Positions 45,290 through 56,500 of a stretch of DNA of 64,000 bases are shown here, one piece after another. The notes below the pieces were generated by a model that worked only from the letters and a program-made list of their open reading frames with translations, did not search any database and was not told the DNA's origin. The translations under genes were made by a program, and so were the position numbers. Source of the DNA: Limnephilus marmoratus. Taxonomy: Eukaryota; Arthropoda; Insecta; Trichoptera; Limnephilidae. Each line of letters begins with the position of its first letter. Within the stretch, counting starts at the first letter, position 1. The DNA lies in NCBI GenBank assembly GCA_917880885.1, contig OU862918.1, forward strand, positions 28,171,988 to 28,235,987, written 5' to 3'.

Positions 45290-48200
45290 CGTGTAGATAT
45301 GACTTGTTTTACACCCATGAGGCGGGCTTTATGGAAAAATAATATAATTAGAGCCAAAATAATTTGCTACGTAATCTGAACGTCAAACCAAAAGTTATTA
45401 TAATACTTATTCCTCGAAGGCTGTGCTTGTTGTAATGTATTAGAATTTAAATTTAACGTTTACATCAGGAAATGAAATTTCGGTAACAGTGTTTTTTTGC
45501 CTCACAAGCGATGAATTTGAATGATGGAGAATTGTAATTCAATTAAACGTGTATTGGGATCGTTTGTTCATTCGATGAGGTCGTATTGTGAAAAATAAAA
45601 AAAAGCGATTGAACTGCGCCGTGTTTATTCGAGAATCTGCCGGAGAACACATTCATTACGTCGTCACATTTTTAGGAAATTTATTTTCATTACTGACGGT
45701 TTCGGTGCTTATTATATTAGCATATTAATCCCTGGTAGTTTGATGTGAGATTTACCTCCCGATGTTTTATTTGATTGGCCGAGTGTGATTATTTAAATTT
45801 CTTTTTAATTGCGTGCCTCCACGAAATTGAATCCTCAGAGTTATAGCGTATTGGTTTCCATGTTAACTATCCTAAATATTGCGATATATATGCGTCGCGA
45901 TAATTTTAGAACTTTCTTTTTTCGCTGTTAGGAAAACCTTTAATTTAATTTATTGATGTGAGTTGCGTACTGATTATTATTATTATTGATGGCAGTAATG
46001 CTGCTTCTGTCGTGTTTCGCGTGGAGGATCTTGCGCCGAATTATCATCGTCGCATTCCACCTGATGTTTGTCCGCAACAATCTCGATGTATCCCAGCCTC
46101 CTTTTAAGGAGATGTCACTGAAACAGGTTTCCCGAAGAATCGACCACTTAATACGTCCAGAAATGCAAGCGCACTGAATTGCAATCGTTTGGAGTGAAAT
46201 AAATGCTTCAGAGACGTTTTCATTTGTTTTTCAACGCGCTTTCAACTGTTTCCCATTTCAAGAAGATATACATTGCCTCATTATTCTGCCATAACTTTGG
46301 AAAACAACGAACTTCGTCGTGTAGTTGGAAATGCTTCTCCCAGATCCACAGTCGTGCTTCTTCTTTTCGACATCTTCTATGCAATAAAATCATAACGATT
46401 GTTTAAATCAAATTGATATTAAGTTCATCTTGAAACATTTACCTTGTTTTCAGTATTCTATTTGTCACGATTAGTGAATGCTGTAAATGTAATTACATAA
46501 TATTTAGTAAAGTAAAGCCTCCGCGCTGTGTGCAAGCCTCCCCATTCTCCATCGCCGAGTTGGTCAGTTGCCTGGTTGCCTCACAGCTTTATGCAATTTG
46601 AAGCTCAATGTTATATTTAGCCTCGCAATCCGCCCGACGAGTCTTTCTGCTTTCTGGCCTACTTGGGCCCATATTATTATTGATGAAATTCTCATACCTC
46701 GCTTTTCAAGGTCCGAGTAAGTCCGTACTCCGTTCCTCCCAACCGAAGTCGACCGCATGGCGTTGGCAAACTATAAAACTACAATTTCTTCTTTTATTTT
46801 TATTTTCTTGTTCCATTTGGATTTGTCCGATTTATGGGCAACCCGCAAAGCTCTCGTCACGTCGCTAGGTGTTGTAAACGACTAATGGTCATCGTTTGAT
46901 TGCCTCCTTGTTTCGTGTCCATCTAGTGATTAAACGCGTTAAATAATAATCTCTTTTTTAATTTAGATGTTAAGCTTGACTTTAATTGATTATTCTAGTA
47001 GCATAATAAAATCGTTAACTGTTTAGGCTCTTTTATATTCTTGATTTAATATAAAATTGCCGCATAAATTGGTGGTTTTTGTTTTCGGTTAACACGCAGC
47101 CGAATCAACCTAAATAAATACACAGAGTGGCCGCGTAATACAAATTAGAATAACACTGGCGTTTCACAATTACGGAACCCCCGCGAGGACGTACTATTAA
47201 CTATCGGAGGCTTATCTGATGCGTTCAGACCGGTTGATTGATTACTTGGGAAAATTCATAGGTGACCGCAATAACCAAATGGGGCACTTCTGTCTTGTGC
47301 CCTAAACTCCTAGACACGCGGGCACTTTTCCTGTGCCCAGCTTTAGTATCTGTTATCTACTAGTACGGTAGTTGTTGGCTGGAAAGTGGTCTAGTTTCTA
47401 GTTGGATTCAAGTGGCGATTGATCGAAAGTGGATACAAAACGAAGTGCAAGATTTCCTTGCGTGCGTATCCCGAAATCATATCGATTATCTAAGTCCTAT
47501 TATACTATAATCTCACGTCGTTATTAATAAAAGTTTTCAGTGTGAGCTATACCGTATTGATTAATGTAAATAATTTCCTGAAATGAATTGATATTACTCG
47601 TTAAAATATATCGGCGCCATTATTGCGAATCTATAATTCGCATTCTTGGATTTGCCTTTTGGAGTGGCGAATTATTTATTGTAACTGCGATGAAATGAGA
47701 AACTTACGAGGCGTTTGAGATGTGACATTTTATATGCCCGTCGTTAAGGCTTGTCTAGATTTTAATGTTGAAATGGTTCCAAGATTCGATTGTAATATCA
47801 ATAAGGATATTATAGCTCTTTACTTGTCTAAGTTTATGCGAGAAATTAATTAACCCTGTGTTTATTTGACATTTGTGAGAATTTTATGAACTTTGCGATT
47901 AAATTGAGAAAAGCTACGAATGTTGGAAAGTTCTGTCGATGTCGGTGTCCTTCTCGGGTCGATGTTTGTACGTCATGTGGAACGAATGTCTGATGAGAGA
48001 TTGGCGAGTAAGAATTATGAATCGTACGTGGAATAAGGTAGTACTTGTGAAATTAAAAATACTTGTCACGAATGGAGCTGAATATCGAAATACGTGATCA
48101 TGTCGACCCACTGCCAATTAAGAAAGTTCGATATTGTACGCGTACTCTCTGTTTTATCCATCTACCCCTAGACCTAGAAGGTACCATGTAATATATCACG

Positions 48201-48595
48201 CTGAAAAAATCAACTAAATATAAAATATTATATACTTGATATATTATACATAGGTATTGCTTGAATTGATAAGCTTCCGGATTCCACTACGTAATACTAA
48301 TAGTAGAAGTCAGGATTTACTTCAGTGCTGAAATTCTGGAACTAACTACCATATGTAATTCCTCTTTTCCCAGAATACTGATAGAGGGAAACAATTATAT
48401 CAAGTCGGTAGGCATCTTCAATTTATATTTAAAAAAACATAAAATATATTGTTCCTAAGGCAGTTCAGTTATGTACAATAAATATTTCTAGTATATTTCT
48501 TACTATTCATATGTAAAAGTCCCGAAAATAGGCATTAATAAAATAAAAAAAATGTCATTTAAAAAAAAATTATGTGAATACCTCGCACGAGTCGC
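45290..48595. other. intron without recognised element
   Basis: The longest stretch in the window without an evident transposon. Composition is mixed. Several frames are open for 60-90 codons but none has a recognisable domain. Confidence 0.4.
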
Positions 48596-48605
48596 AGCTG
48601 CTCCC

Positions 48606-48935
48606 GTCTGGAGACAGTGAGACTATGGCACCTCCAATTAGGGTATGTTGTGATGCTGAAGGTAGTGGAGAGGGGAAGGAGATGGTGAAGAGATAGGTGG
48701 GGAAGTACCTGGCTATTCAGATCTGGTCACCAAACACGGCTAAAACCATTTAAAGCAATATTTCAATTTTGAATGGTGGTCTTACGCCAGTGCGATACAT
48801 AGTATCTTCCACTCTGAAACGTGCCGCATTATATATTATTTTTAATTAATTAAATGTTAGTTAGATGTTAAATAATATAAATTAATCAAATTAAATTTAT
48901 TTGCGCACCCTGGGATTCAATCCCGCGATCTTCCT
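48606..48935 (-). mobile_element. tRNA-derived SINE body, copy 3 (interrupted)
   Basis: In minus orientation: gagactatggcacctccaat, tatcttccactctgaaacgt and then the B-box region (inverse of ttcaatcccgcgatcttcc). The A-box head is 2.8 kb away at 51756..51815, beyond the foldback-like insertion. Confidence 0.75.
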
Positions 48936-48941
48936 AGTGCA

Positions 48942-50583
48942 GGCGCTAGAGGTAGTTGAGTAAGCAAAATGTGAGGACCGGCAACTATGACCGGATTCTT
49001 ATACCTGAGACCCCAAATAATAACAAAACACATCTTGCCGCTAGGTTTGATGGTCCCTTCCCTCTCCCTTCACACCCCCTCTTCGCCCATACGGCAAGTG
49101 CAGGCGCTAGAGGTAGTTGATATAATATGCAAAATGTGAAGACCGGCACCTATGACCGGATTCTTATACCTGAGACCCCAAATAATAACAAAACACATCT
49201 TGCCGCTAGGATGATGGTCCCTTCCCTCTCCCTTCACACCCCCTCTTCGCCCATACGGCAAGTGCAGGCGCTAGAGGTAGTTGATATAATATGCAAAATG
49301 TGAAGACCGGCACCTATGACCGGATTCTTATACCTGAGACCCCAAATAATAACAAAACACATCTTGCCGCTAGGATGATGGTCCCTTCCCTCTCCCTTCA
49401 CACCCCCTCTTCGCCCATACGGCAAGTGCAGGCGCTAGAGGTAGTTGATATAATATGCAAAATGTGAAGACCGGCACCTATGACCGGATTCTTATACCTG
49501 AGACCCCAAATAATAACAAAACACATCTTGCCGCTAGGATGATGGTCCCTTCCCTCTCCCTTCACACCCCCTCTTCGCCCATACGGCAAGTGCAGGCGCT
49601 AGAGGTAGTTGATATAATATGCAAAATGTGAAGACCGGCACCTATGACCGGATTCTTATACCTGAGACCCCAAATAATAACAAAACACATCTTGCCGCTA
49701 GGATGATGGTCCCTTCCCTCTCCCTTCACACCCCCTCTTCGCCCATACGGCAAGTGCAGGCGCTAGAGGTAGTTGATATAATATGCAAAATGTGAGGACC
49801 GGCACCTATGACCAGATTCTTATACCTGAGACCCCAAATAATAATAAAACACATCTTGCCACTAGGTTTGATGGTCCCTTCCCTCTCCCTTCACACCCCC
49901 CTCTTCGCCCATACGGCAAGTGCAGGCGCTAGAGGTAGTTGATATAATATGCAAAATGTGAAGACCGGCACCTATGACCGGATTCTTATACCTGAGACCC
50001 CAAATAATAACAAAACACATCTTGCCGCTAGGATGATGGTCCCTTCCCTCTCCCTTCACACCCCCTCTTCGCCCATACGGCAAGTGCAGGCGCTAGAGGT
50101 AGTTGATATAATATGCAAAATGTGAGGACCGGCAACTATGACCGGATTCTTATACCTGAGACCCCAAATAATAACAAAACACATCTTGCCGCTAGGATGA
50201 TGGTCCCTTCCCTCTCCCTTCACACCCCCTCTTCGCCCATACGGCAAGTGCAGGCGCTAGAGGTAGTTGATATAATATGCAAAATGTGAGGACCGGCACC
50301 TATGACCAGATTCTTATACCTGAGACCCCAAATAATAACAAAACACATCTTGCCACTAGGTTTGATGGTCCCTTCCCTCTCCCTTCACACCCCCCTCTTC
50401 GCCCATACGGCAAGTGCAGGCGCTAGAGGTAGTTGATATAATATGCAAAATGTGAAGACCGGCACCTATGACCGGATTCTTATACCTGAGCCCCCTAAAT
50501 AATAACAAATCACATCTTGCCGCTAGGTTTGATGGTCCCTTCCCTCTCCCTTCACACCCCCTCTTGGCCCATACGGCAAGCAC
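48942..50583. repeat. 164-bp tandem repeat array, about ten units
   Basis: Units start at each ggcgctagaggtagttga (48942, 49102, then roughly every 164 bp to about 50418). Several successive units are identical by eye; a few carry changes such as cggattc/cagattc and aggatgatgg/aggtttgatgg. Each unit has one 63-codon minus-strand frame, a by-product of the repeat. Confidence 0.95.
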
Positions 50584-50625
50584 AGCGCGCTTTTATGTGT
50601 TTAGTTGTTTAGTGTGTTTCTACAT

Positions 50626-51256
50626 CTATTGACGTAAAGACTTTGCAACGACGAGCTGTGATTTTGGTGACTTCCTATAAAATCCGTCACTGTCAAAGAG
50701 ATACTTACAATTCAATATTGCGTACGATGCTAATATCTTTCTTTCAAATCCACGATGAGAAGCCACCATGAATGATTTTTGGAAAATTGTTACGTCTGTT
50801 ACGTCTTGCAATTTCTTGTTGGAAGTATTTTTGTTTGATTTCGTAGGAGTATATGTAAAGTTGTAAAATTTAACTTTTTGTTTACGATCCGATAATTTCT
50901 TAGTTTTCTTGAACAATCTTTAATTTTCGTACGAAGTTAATAGAGTCTCTAACATTAAGTAAGCATCGCGAAGTTGATTTTTCAGTAAGTTCAACAGTGA
51001 AAATATTGTAAAGCACACACTCCCAGTATTAAATGATTACAAGCTTTGAAACACTTAATGATATTTTCAATATCCTTTTCGTCAGTATTAATTCTCGATT
51101 GTGTCCATTCATTATGACTATTAATGTCACCTGTAGTATCAGATTGTATTCCAAGGTATGAAGTAAGTATTGAGTGGACACTATTTTTGAAAGGATACAA
51201 AAGCAACCATCTTTGCATTGCATTTTCCTTGGCCTTTTTCTATGCAAATTAACCAC
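50626..51256 (-). pseudogene. unrecognised short frames inside the foldback-like element
   Basis: Two minus-strand frames, 51218..50991 (75 codons; includes NEWTQSRINTDEKDIENIIK) and 50916..50626 (96 codons), lie in line between the repeat arms. They are Lys/Asn/Ser-rich and may be remnants of a transposase or passenger gene, but I recognise no catalytic motif or named family. Their location inside a mobile element is the only clue to function. Frames are separated by stops, so any original gene is broken. Confidence 0.3.
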
Positions 51257-51419
51257 TTTTAACTACATTTCTAAAGTTTTTCAATACAGTATTCTTTAAA
51301 CATACACTCAAAACGAATGAAAATCGAATTATTTTATACGTATACAAAAAACACGGCTTAACAAAGCAACGTCTTTTCGTCAATATATGTAGAAACACAT
51401 TAAACACAAAAGCGCGCTG

Positions 51420-51744
51420 TGCTTGCCGTATGGGCCATGAGGGGGTGTGAAGGGAGAGGGAAGGGACCATCAAACCTAGCGGCAAGATGTGATTTGTTAT
51501 TATTTGGGGTCTCAGGTTTAAGAATCCGGTCATAGGTGCCGGTCCTCACATTTTGCATATTATATCAACTACCTCTAGCGCCTGCACTTGCCGTATGGGC
51601 GAAGAGGGGGTGTGAAGGGAGAGGGAAGGAACCATCAAACTTAGTGGCAAGATGTGTTTTGTTATTATTTGGGGTCTCAGGTATAAGAATCCGGTCATAG
51701 TTGCCGGTCCTCACATTTTGCATATATCAACTACCTCTAGCGCC
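51420..51744. repeat. 164-bp repeat, two inverted units
   Basis: Same unit as at 48942-50583 in reverse complement (cttgccgtatgggc...ctacctctagcgcc), forming the right arm of the foldback-like element. Confidence 0.9.
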
Positions 51745-51755
51745 CGGTCTATTCG

Positions 51756-51815
51756 TTCGGATAGCGAGTCGAGAGCCTCACCCCTCGACCACAGAGGCCG
51801 TCAATACTTAATACC
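51756..51815 (-). mobile_element. SINE tRNA head (A-box), displaced
   Basis: The complement reads GACGGCCTCTGTGGTCGAGG and then GGTGAGGCTCTCGACTCGCT, a tRNA-like 5' half with a full A-box (TGGTCGAGGGG). It lacks its own B-box; the matching one is at 48915-48935 across the foldback-like insertion. Confidence 0.7.
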
Positions 51816-54800
51816 GACAGTAATTTCGCCGGAGATTGACATAAAAGTATAATTACTTCAGGTGTCGATTTCTTCAAGGTTTGCGGTTGAAGAGTCGACT
51901 CCGATATTCCCATTAACCCAAACATCTTGCGACATCCCGTTCTGTTAAACCTTTCACGTTAAATTCGCGGACCTTTTCGTATTATTTCATTGAAGTGTAT
52001 AATACAGAGTATACTGAAATTTAACTTGCTTTTCCGTTTTAATGAAGTCTGCAGTAAAATTTTTATTCATCGTGTTAACAGAGGCAATAAAGTGTAAATA
52101 AAGGATACTTGAATGATGGTTTCGGTGAGAATTACGCGATCGAAATGCAGCAACGAAGGTAAACGAGGAGTTTTTTTTACGAATAAACAGATACGAGTAT
52201 ACCTAATAATAATAAGGAACTCCAGTGAAAAATATTATGGCTTTAAAAAAATATGTTCATATAGACCAATAAACGCTGATTCTGAATATATAAGTTTTAT
52301 TTAATAATATTAAACGCAGAGTTTTTTAAAAAATATTAAAAAGTCCATTTTTAATCGGGTCATAAAAATACGCCGTCAAGTTGGCATTATTGAAATTTTA
52401 GTGGTGACGTCACTGTTCGACGTGTCGTGACGTCACCGTAAAGTCATTGTATGGGAATGTATGATATGACACAAGCCATCGTATTAATTTATGCGTTTAT
52501 TTACATACTGTTTATAGAGATTTAGTTGTTGTGTTTATTGAAACATTATTTAGGCCTAAATAATGTTTCAAAAATAAAGGTATCTCTTATTAGGTTATCT
52601 CTATTATTGAAAATATTTAAAAACTACTGCACAAAAAAAAAATAGTAATGCTTCTTATAGGGAGAAAACTTCGAACAACGGAATTCAAAATGGCGGTAGT
52701 TGATCAGCTGATTGCTCCATACTATAGTAATTTTTCAGCAGTGATGACGTCACACGATTCACCATACATACGGTGGTTTTCGGGGGGTCTTGAATAATTA
52801 AACCTTTGACAATTATTTTAACTATTAAAACTAACTTATCTGGTCGACAAAGCTTGCTAGCATTGCTTCGACAAAAAGCTCTTGCCTACCGTGATCGTTT
52901 TGAGACCCACACCCAGTTTCTCCTCGAACAGCTCTTCTATTGTTTGTTTTCCCAGATTTTTTCTAGGGTCTAGATACTTACGTCTTTTGCCTGCATCCTG
53001 GTTCCAATCCACAACAATTATTAAAATTTCTTCTTGCTTTGTTACTCTCACCTTGCAAGCAAAGTTTAATATATATTAATAAAGAAAAGCTACATTAAAA
53101 ATTGCAGATTGATGTGAAGGGTAAAAACTGCCTCTTGTTCGCCAGCATGGCGCTGGCGTTGCTTGGCCTTATTACAGAATGACTTAATCTTTTATGAACG
53201 AAACTGCGCGTTTTTATCCCATTCAATTTCCAACAAAATTGCCCCTATATTATAAGTAAAGAAATTATTTCCCTTCTATTCATCCATTAATAACTCTCCG
53301 AAGAGGCTTTTTGTAAAAGTACCGCAATGGTAATCAAAATCATCAACAAAAAGATTTCGTGTTTACAATCGGATGACCTAGATATTGTTAAACTCAAGTT
53401 GAGGACAACGCGGTGTTTCAGGGTGGCAATTTGATGGCTGTCTGTAAATGACTGATTGTTAGCCGACACACAAAATGCACGCTACAAGGTTCCCAAAACA
53501 TTCAATAAACTCTTTCCACTGTGAATTAATTCGAGAGACATACATCCGTTATAAGATGGCATTTCTAACATGTTCTAATGCCAATTCAACGCAATATTTA
53601 TGGACTTGTTTACTTTTGTAAATAACGTAGATCTACTATTAAAAGTCCTATTTTATCGTCTCAACTAAACATTACGAAAACTGCAGACGAAATAACATAA
53701 TATTTTTAAAAAGAAAGTTCTGTTATTCTTTTTGCGTTCTTGTGCCTAGCAATAAAATTAAAAACCGCGACTGCAGGGATTCGAACAAAGGGTTTCGCGA
53801 AATAAAGCTCTTGAAGCGGAGCACCATGGCTAATAAAAGTGCAATAATATGTGGGCTTATTTATAACTTGGCCATGAGCGGATTTGAGTGATGCATTGTA
53901 TATTGTACTGCCAGCACTCAAGCTCATTTTTAAGGGCATTCTTTAACGAATGTTGACACCCGTGTGACCGTTTCTCGTTTTTATAATAATAAAGAAATAC
54001 CGTTCTCAAAAGAGTGACTTATAAAATTAGCATATCTATTGCTTGTCCATAAATTATCCCACATTCCACATATATTTAGATTAGTCAAAGTTGTTAGCTT
54101 TTAATACAGTTGTTAGAATAGTTTTTTCATGAACTAGCAGGTATAAACTTACGAGGTGTGCTCGAATTTCCCATGATACGATTGCAAGGTTGTTTTTTAA
54201 GCGGTCAACATTGTTACTTTATCCTTATTGTGGACGAATAAAATCAACCCCCTTTCAACACGTGAATTATTGCTCATATGAAAATAATTTAATTATTAAC
54301 AGCAAGAATAGAATTCTGGCACATCTCGTCGAAAGGATTAAAATTATATTGCTCTTTTCAGTTGTGTACTTAAAGTCTAAATTAAACATTTGTTATAAAC
54401 TCTCAGCTTACTTTTGAACAAGATTATGATTTTGATGTTTACCTTTTATCAACATGATGTTCCTTCTTGTTAGCGCGGAGCACGTACGACTTAACAATAT
54501 GTTGTACCCCTGGGCCCTCAAAACTCACGAGCGATTAACCTTTTTAATCCTTTTTTTGATCATTTTGTTGACCCTCGGAACAAAGGTTCCAGACCAATGC
54601 CCGCCAAGGCATATCTTATTACCTCAGCATGCTGAATGAACCCCTCGTCCACCGCCTTCGTCTACCTGCCATCTCGGCCCACTGGCTTTGTTCCGACCGG
54701 ATATGGATGTGGTCGCTGGAAAAAGAATTAAATCGATCAAGTGCTTTGAAAATTGAAGTTTGATTAACTGGTCCGAGATGCTAGCTACCAACTTACTACC

Positions 54801-56137
54801 ACTTCCTGCGAGCCAGGTAACTTCCTGCCACGGAAACTCTACTTATTTTTTTACCTTACTTCAATGAGAACCACGTTATTTTTTCCGTCTTTGGGGCCCA
54901 TATTTGCTTTATTTTTTCTCAATCCAGGTGCAGACGGATTCACTTGTCGTTTTTCTCATGTTTGTGTATTATCGCGGGTTCCATTAGGTGACACAAGCGT
55001 GGGAAGTGTTTTTGTGTACTTTGTGTTATTTCATTTCAGGATTTCCGGGGATTTCCTTCCGATGCATGGTTGCCAACAAAAGAAATAACAAATAACTTAG
55101 CACTTTTATTTCCACGCGAACTCTAAAAATAAAATATTATTGTTTTCCCACTGTTAAAAGGCTCATTTTATTTAGTCAATGATACCAGGAGTTCATGAGC
55201 TATAAGGTTGATATTTTTTCGCTAACCGTAGGAATGTACTGAGTTGATAACAAACACTATTTTATGGGTACCGCGCACGTAACTTTTGGTAATAAATTAG
55301 TATAGACGATTTGATCACCGCTGGAAATATTTTTCGTTTTTCCTGTCACATTTCGTCGAAACGTTAATTTAAACATAATTTATTTTTCCTTGGTCATTGT
55401 AGTAAGTACGGCGTACGAAATGAGTAATTTAAATGATTGTGTTCAAGAAATATGTGAATTTCACGTGGCACAAGATGTCAAAAACCTTGTCGGCTCTTCT
55501 GAATTTATACGCATTCAATGTATGAACTGACTGGCACCAGGAGAACAGAAATGAATGAGGATGCGCCACCAAATAAGTTTATGTTATTTCACGAATTTAA
55601 CAGTGCAGGCAAATTTTGTTGCAGAAAATTTTAATGTCGAATGACTTTTTCATTTTCGTAATGATTATGTTACTTCATTCTTGGCGTCCATGTTATCAGG
55701 AGAACATGAAATGCAAACGGTGTGGGAAGTTGTTTTGATACGCGAACAAACTGCCACAGTGCCTTCATCTGTGCTGTTCTGTTTCGTTATCACGGCGACA
55801 AATTAGATTTTAAATTACCTTCATTCGGGATCAGTTTCAATTTGTGCATATCTTGAAATGTCCATGTTGAAGATCCTGAATGTTAATTCTCGAACAATGC
55901 AATATTTACTTACGCCGGATGTTAGAGGCGCGTAGAATTGAATACAGATGTATCTCTACACACTGTGGGAATGGTGATGATGAATGATGACATTCTTATC
56001 AAAATTCTTCTCGTCCACCAGTCAATAAGGAATTAATGACCCGTGTAAGGATTACCTCAAAAGGTCAAGTCCGATAGAAAGTCAAATCGACAACCTTTTC
56101 GTCAAATGCGTTTACCCACCTCGCCTTTGAAGATTAT
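51816..56137. other. intron with a TGACGTCA cluster
   Basis: No transposon was recognised except possibly around 52375-52800, where three TGACGTCA palindromes occur. A minus-strand frame at 52857-53051 has DPRKNLGKQTIEELFEEKLG, vaguely like LINE ORF1-type proteins but not assignable. Confidence 0.35.
52404..52436. promoter_or_regulatory. paired CRE palindromes in an inverted repeat
   Basis: TGACGTCA at 52405-52412 and 52428-52435, inside arms ggtgacgtcac / gtgacgtcacc. A third TGACGTCA is at 52745-52752. The motif is the full CREB/ATF site. Function here is unproven, and the block may be a MITE relic. Confidence 0.45.
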
Positions 56138-56177
56138 CGTCGCTAGGTTAGTAGTAACTTCTATTAACCTAGCGACG
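56138..56177. repeat. perfect 13-bp hairpin
   Basis: cgtcgctaggtta (56138-56150) and taacctagcgacg (56165-56177) are exact complements with a 14-nt loop. It sits at the edge of a GC-rich block. Confidence 0.9.
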
Positions 56178-56179
56178 TT

Positions 56180-56500
56180 GCAGTTGGTTAGTCGGCCCTC
56201 CACCATAGAGGCGATATGCCGCAGCCGCTCGTGAGGCAGCAATATTTTTTATTGGTCTTCTTCCTATGATGATGGATTCGGTTAGGCCGGAGTAGCAGGA
56301 GCGCAGAAGGCAGAAGAGGCGGTTCGCTGTTCGCGTTCGCGGCCAGTCGGCACTCAGCACTGACCTGCCGCACACAACCGTGACTCGGTCACCGGCTGAG
56401 TCACAGACATACTGCCCCCCACCACCACCCACTTTTAATACGCGCACACAATCAGCTCACTGTTTCTACACGGCCGCGGCCCGCCCCCCGACACCAATAC
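56180..56500. promoter_or_regulatory. GC/CpG-rich block, possible regulatory region
   Basis: Locally rich in CG (gttcgcgttcgcggccagtc, cacggccgcggcccgccc) within AT-rich intron, with an AP-1-type TGAGTCA near 56397. Minus-strand frames are open but lack a known domain. It could be an internal promoter, alternative first exon or enhancer of the MEX3 gene; composition is the only evidence. Confidence 0.35.

Larger units (their letters stand above)
48942..51744. mobile_element. foldback-like element with tandem-repeat arms
   Basis: Both ends are GGCGCTAGAGGTAGTTGA in inverted orientation. The left arm is about ten 164-bp units (48942-50583) and the right arm about two inverted units (51420-51744). 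The inverted symmetry continues inward (gcacagcgcgcttttatgtg at 50579 against its inverse ending 51425). The middle (50650-51345) is AT-rich with short minus-strand frames of unknown identity. Long TIRs made of tandem repeats recall Drosophila Foldback elements. It sits between the A- and B-boxes of a SINE. A clear target duplication was not found. Confidence 0.65.

Noticed and set aside
49070..50583. Repeated 63-codon minus-strand frames (MPYGRRGGVKGEGRDH...)
   Set aside because: They follow the 164-bp repeat period and read through the repeat unit; there is no independent sign of coding.
48942..50583. CRISPR array
   Set aside because: 164-bp units are contiguous with no spacers and the DNA is eukaryotic.
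52857..53051. LINE ORF1-like fragment
   Set aside because: DPRKNLGKQTIEELFEEKLG gives only a vague resemblance; no neighbouring LINE sequence supports it.
55015..55060. ttatttcatttcag acceptor as the next MEX3 exon
   Set aside because: Following bases (gatttccgg...) do not encode the expected GCKIKALR-type KH1 continuation, and phase does not fit.
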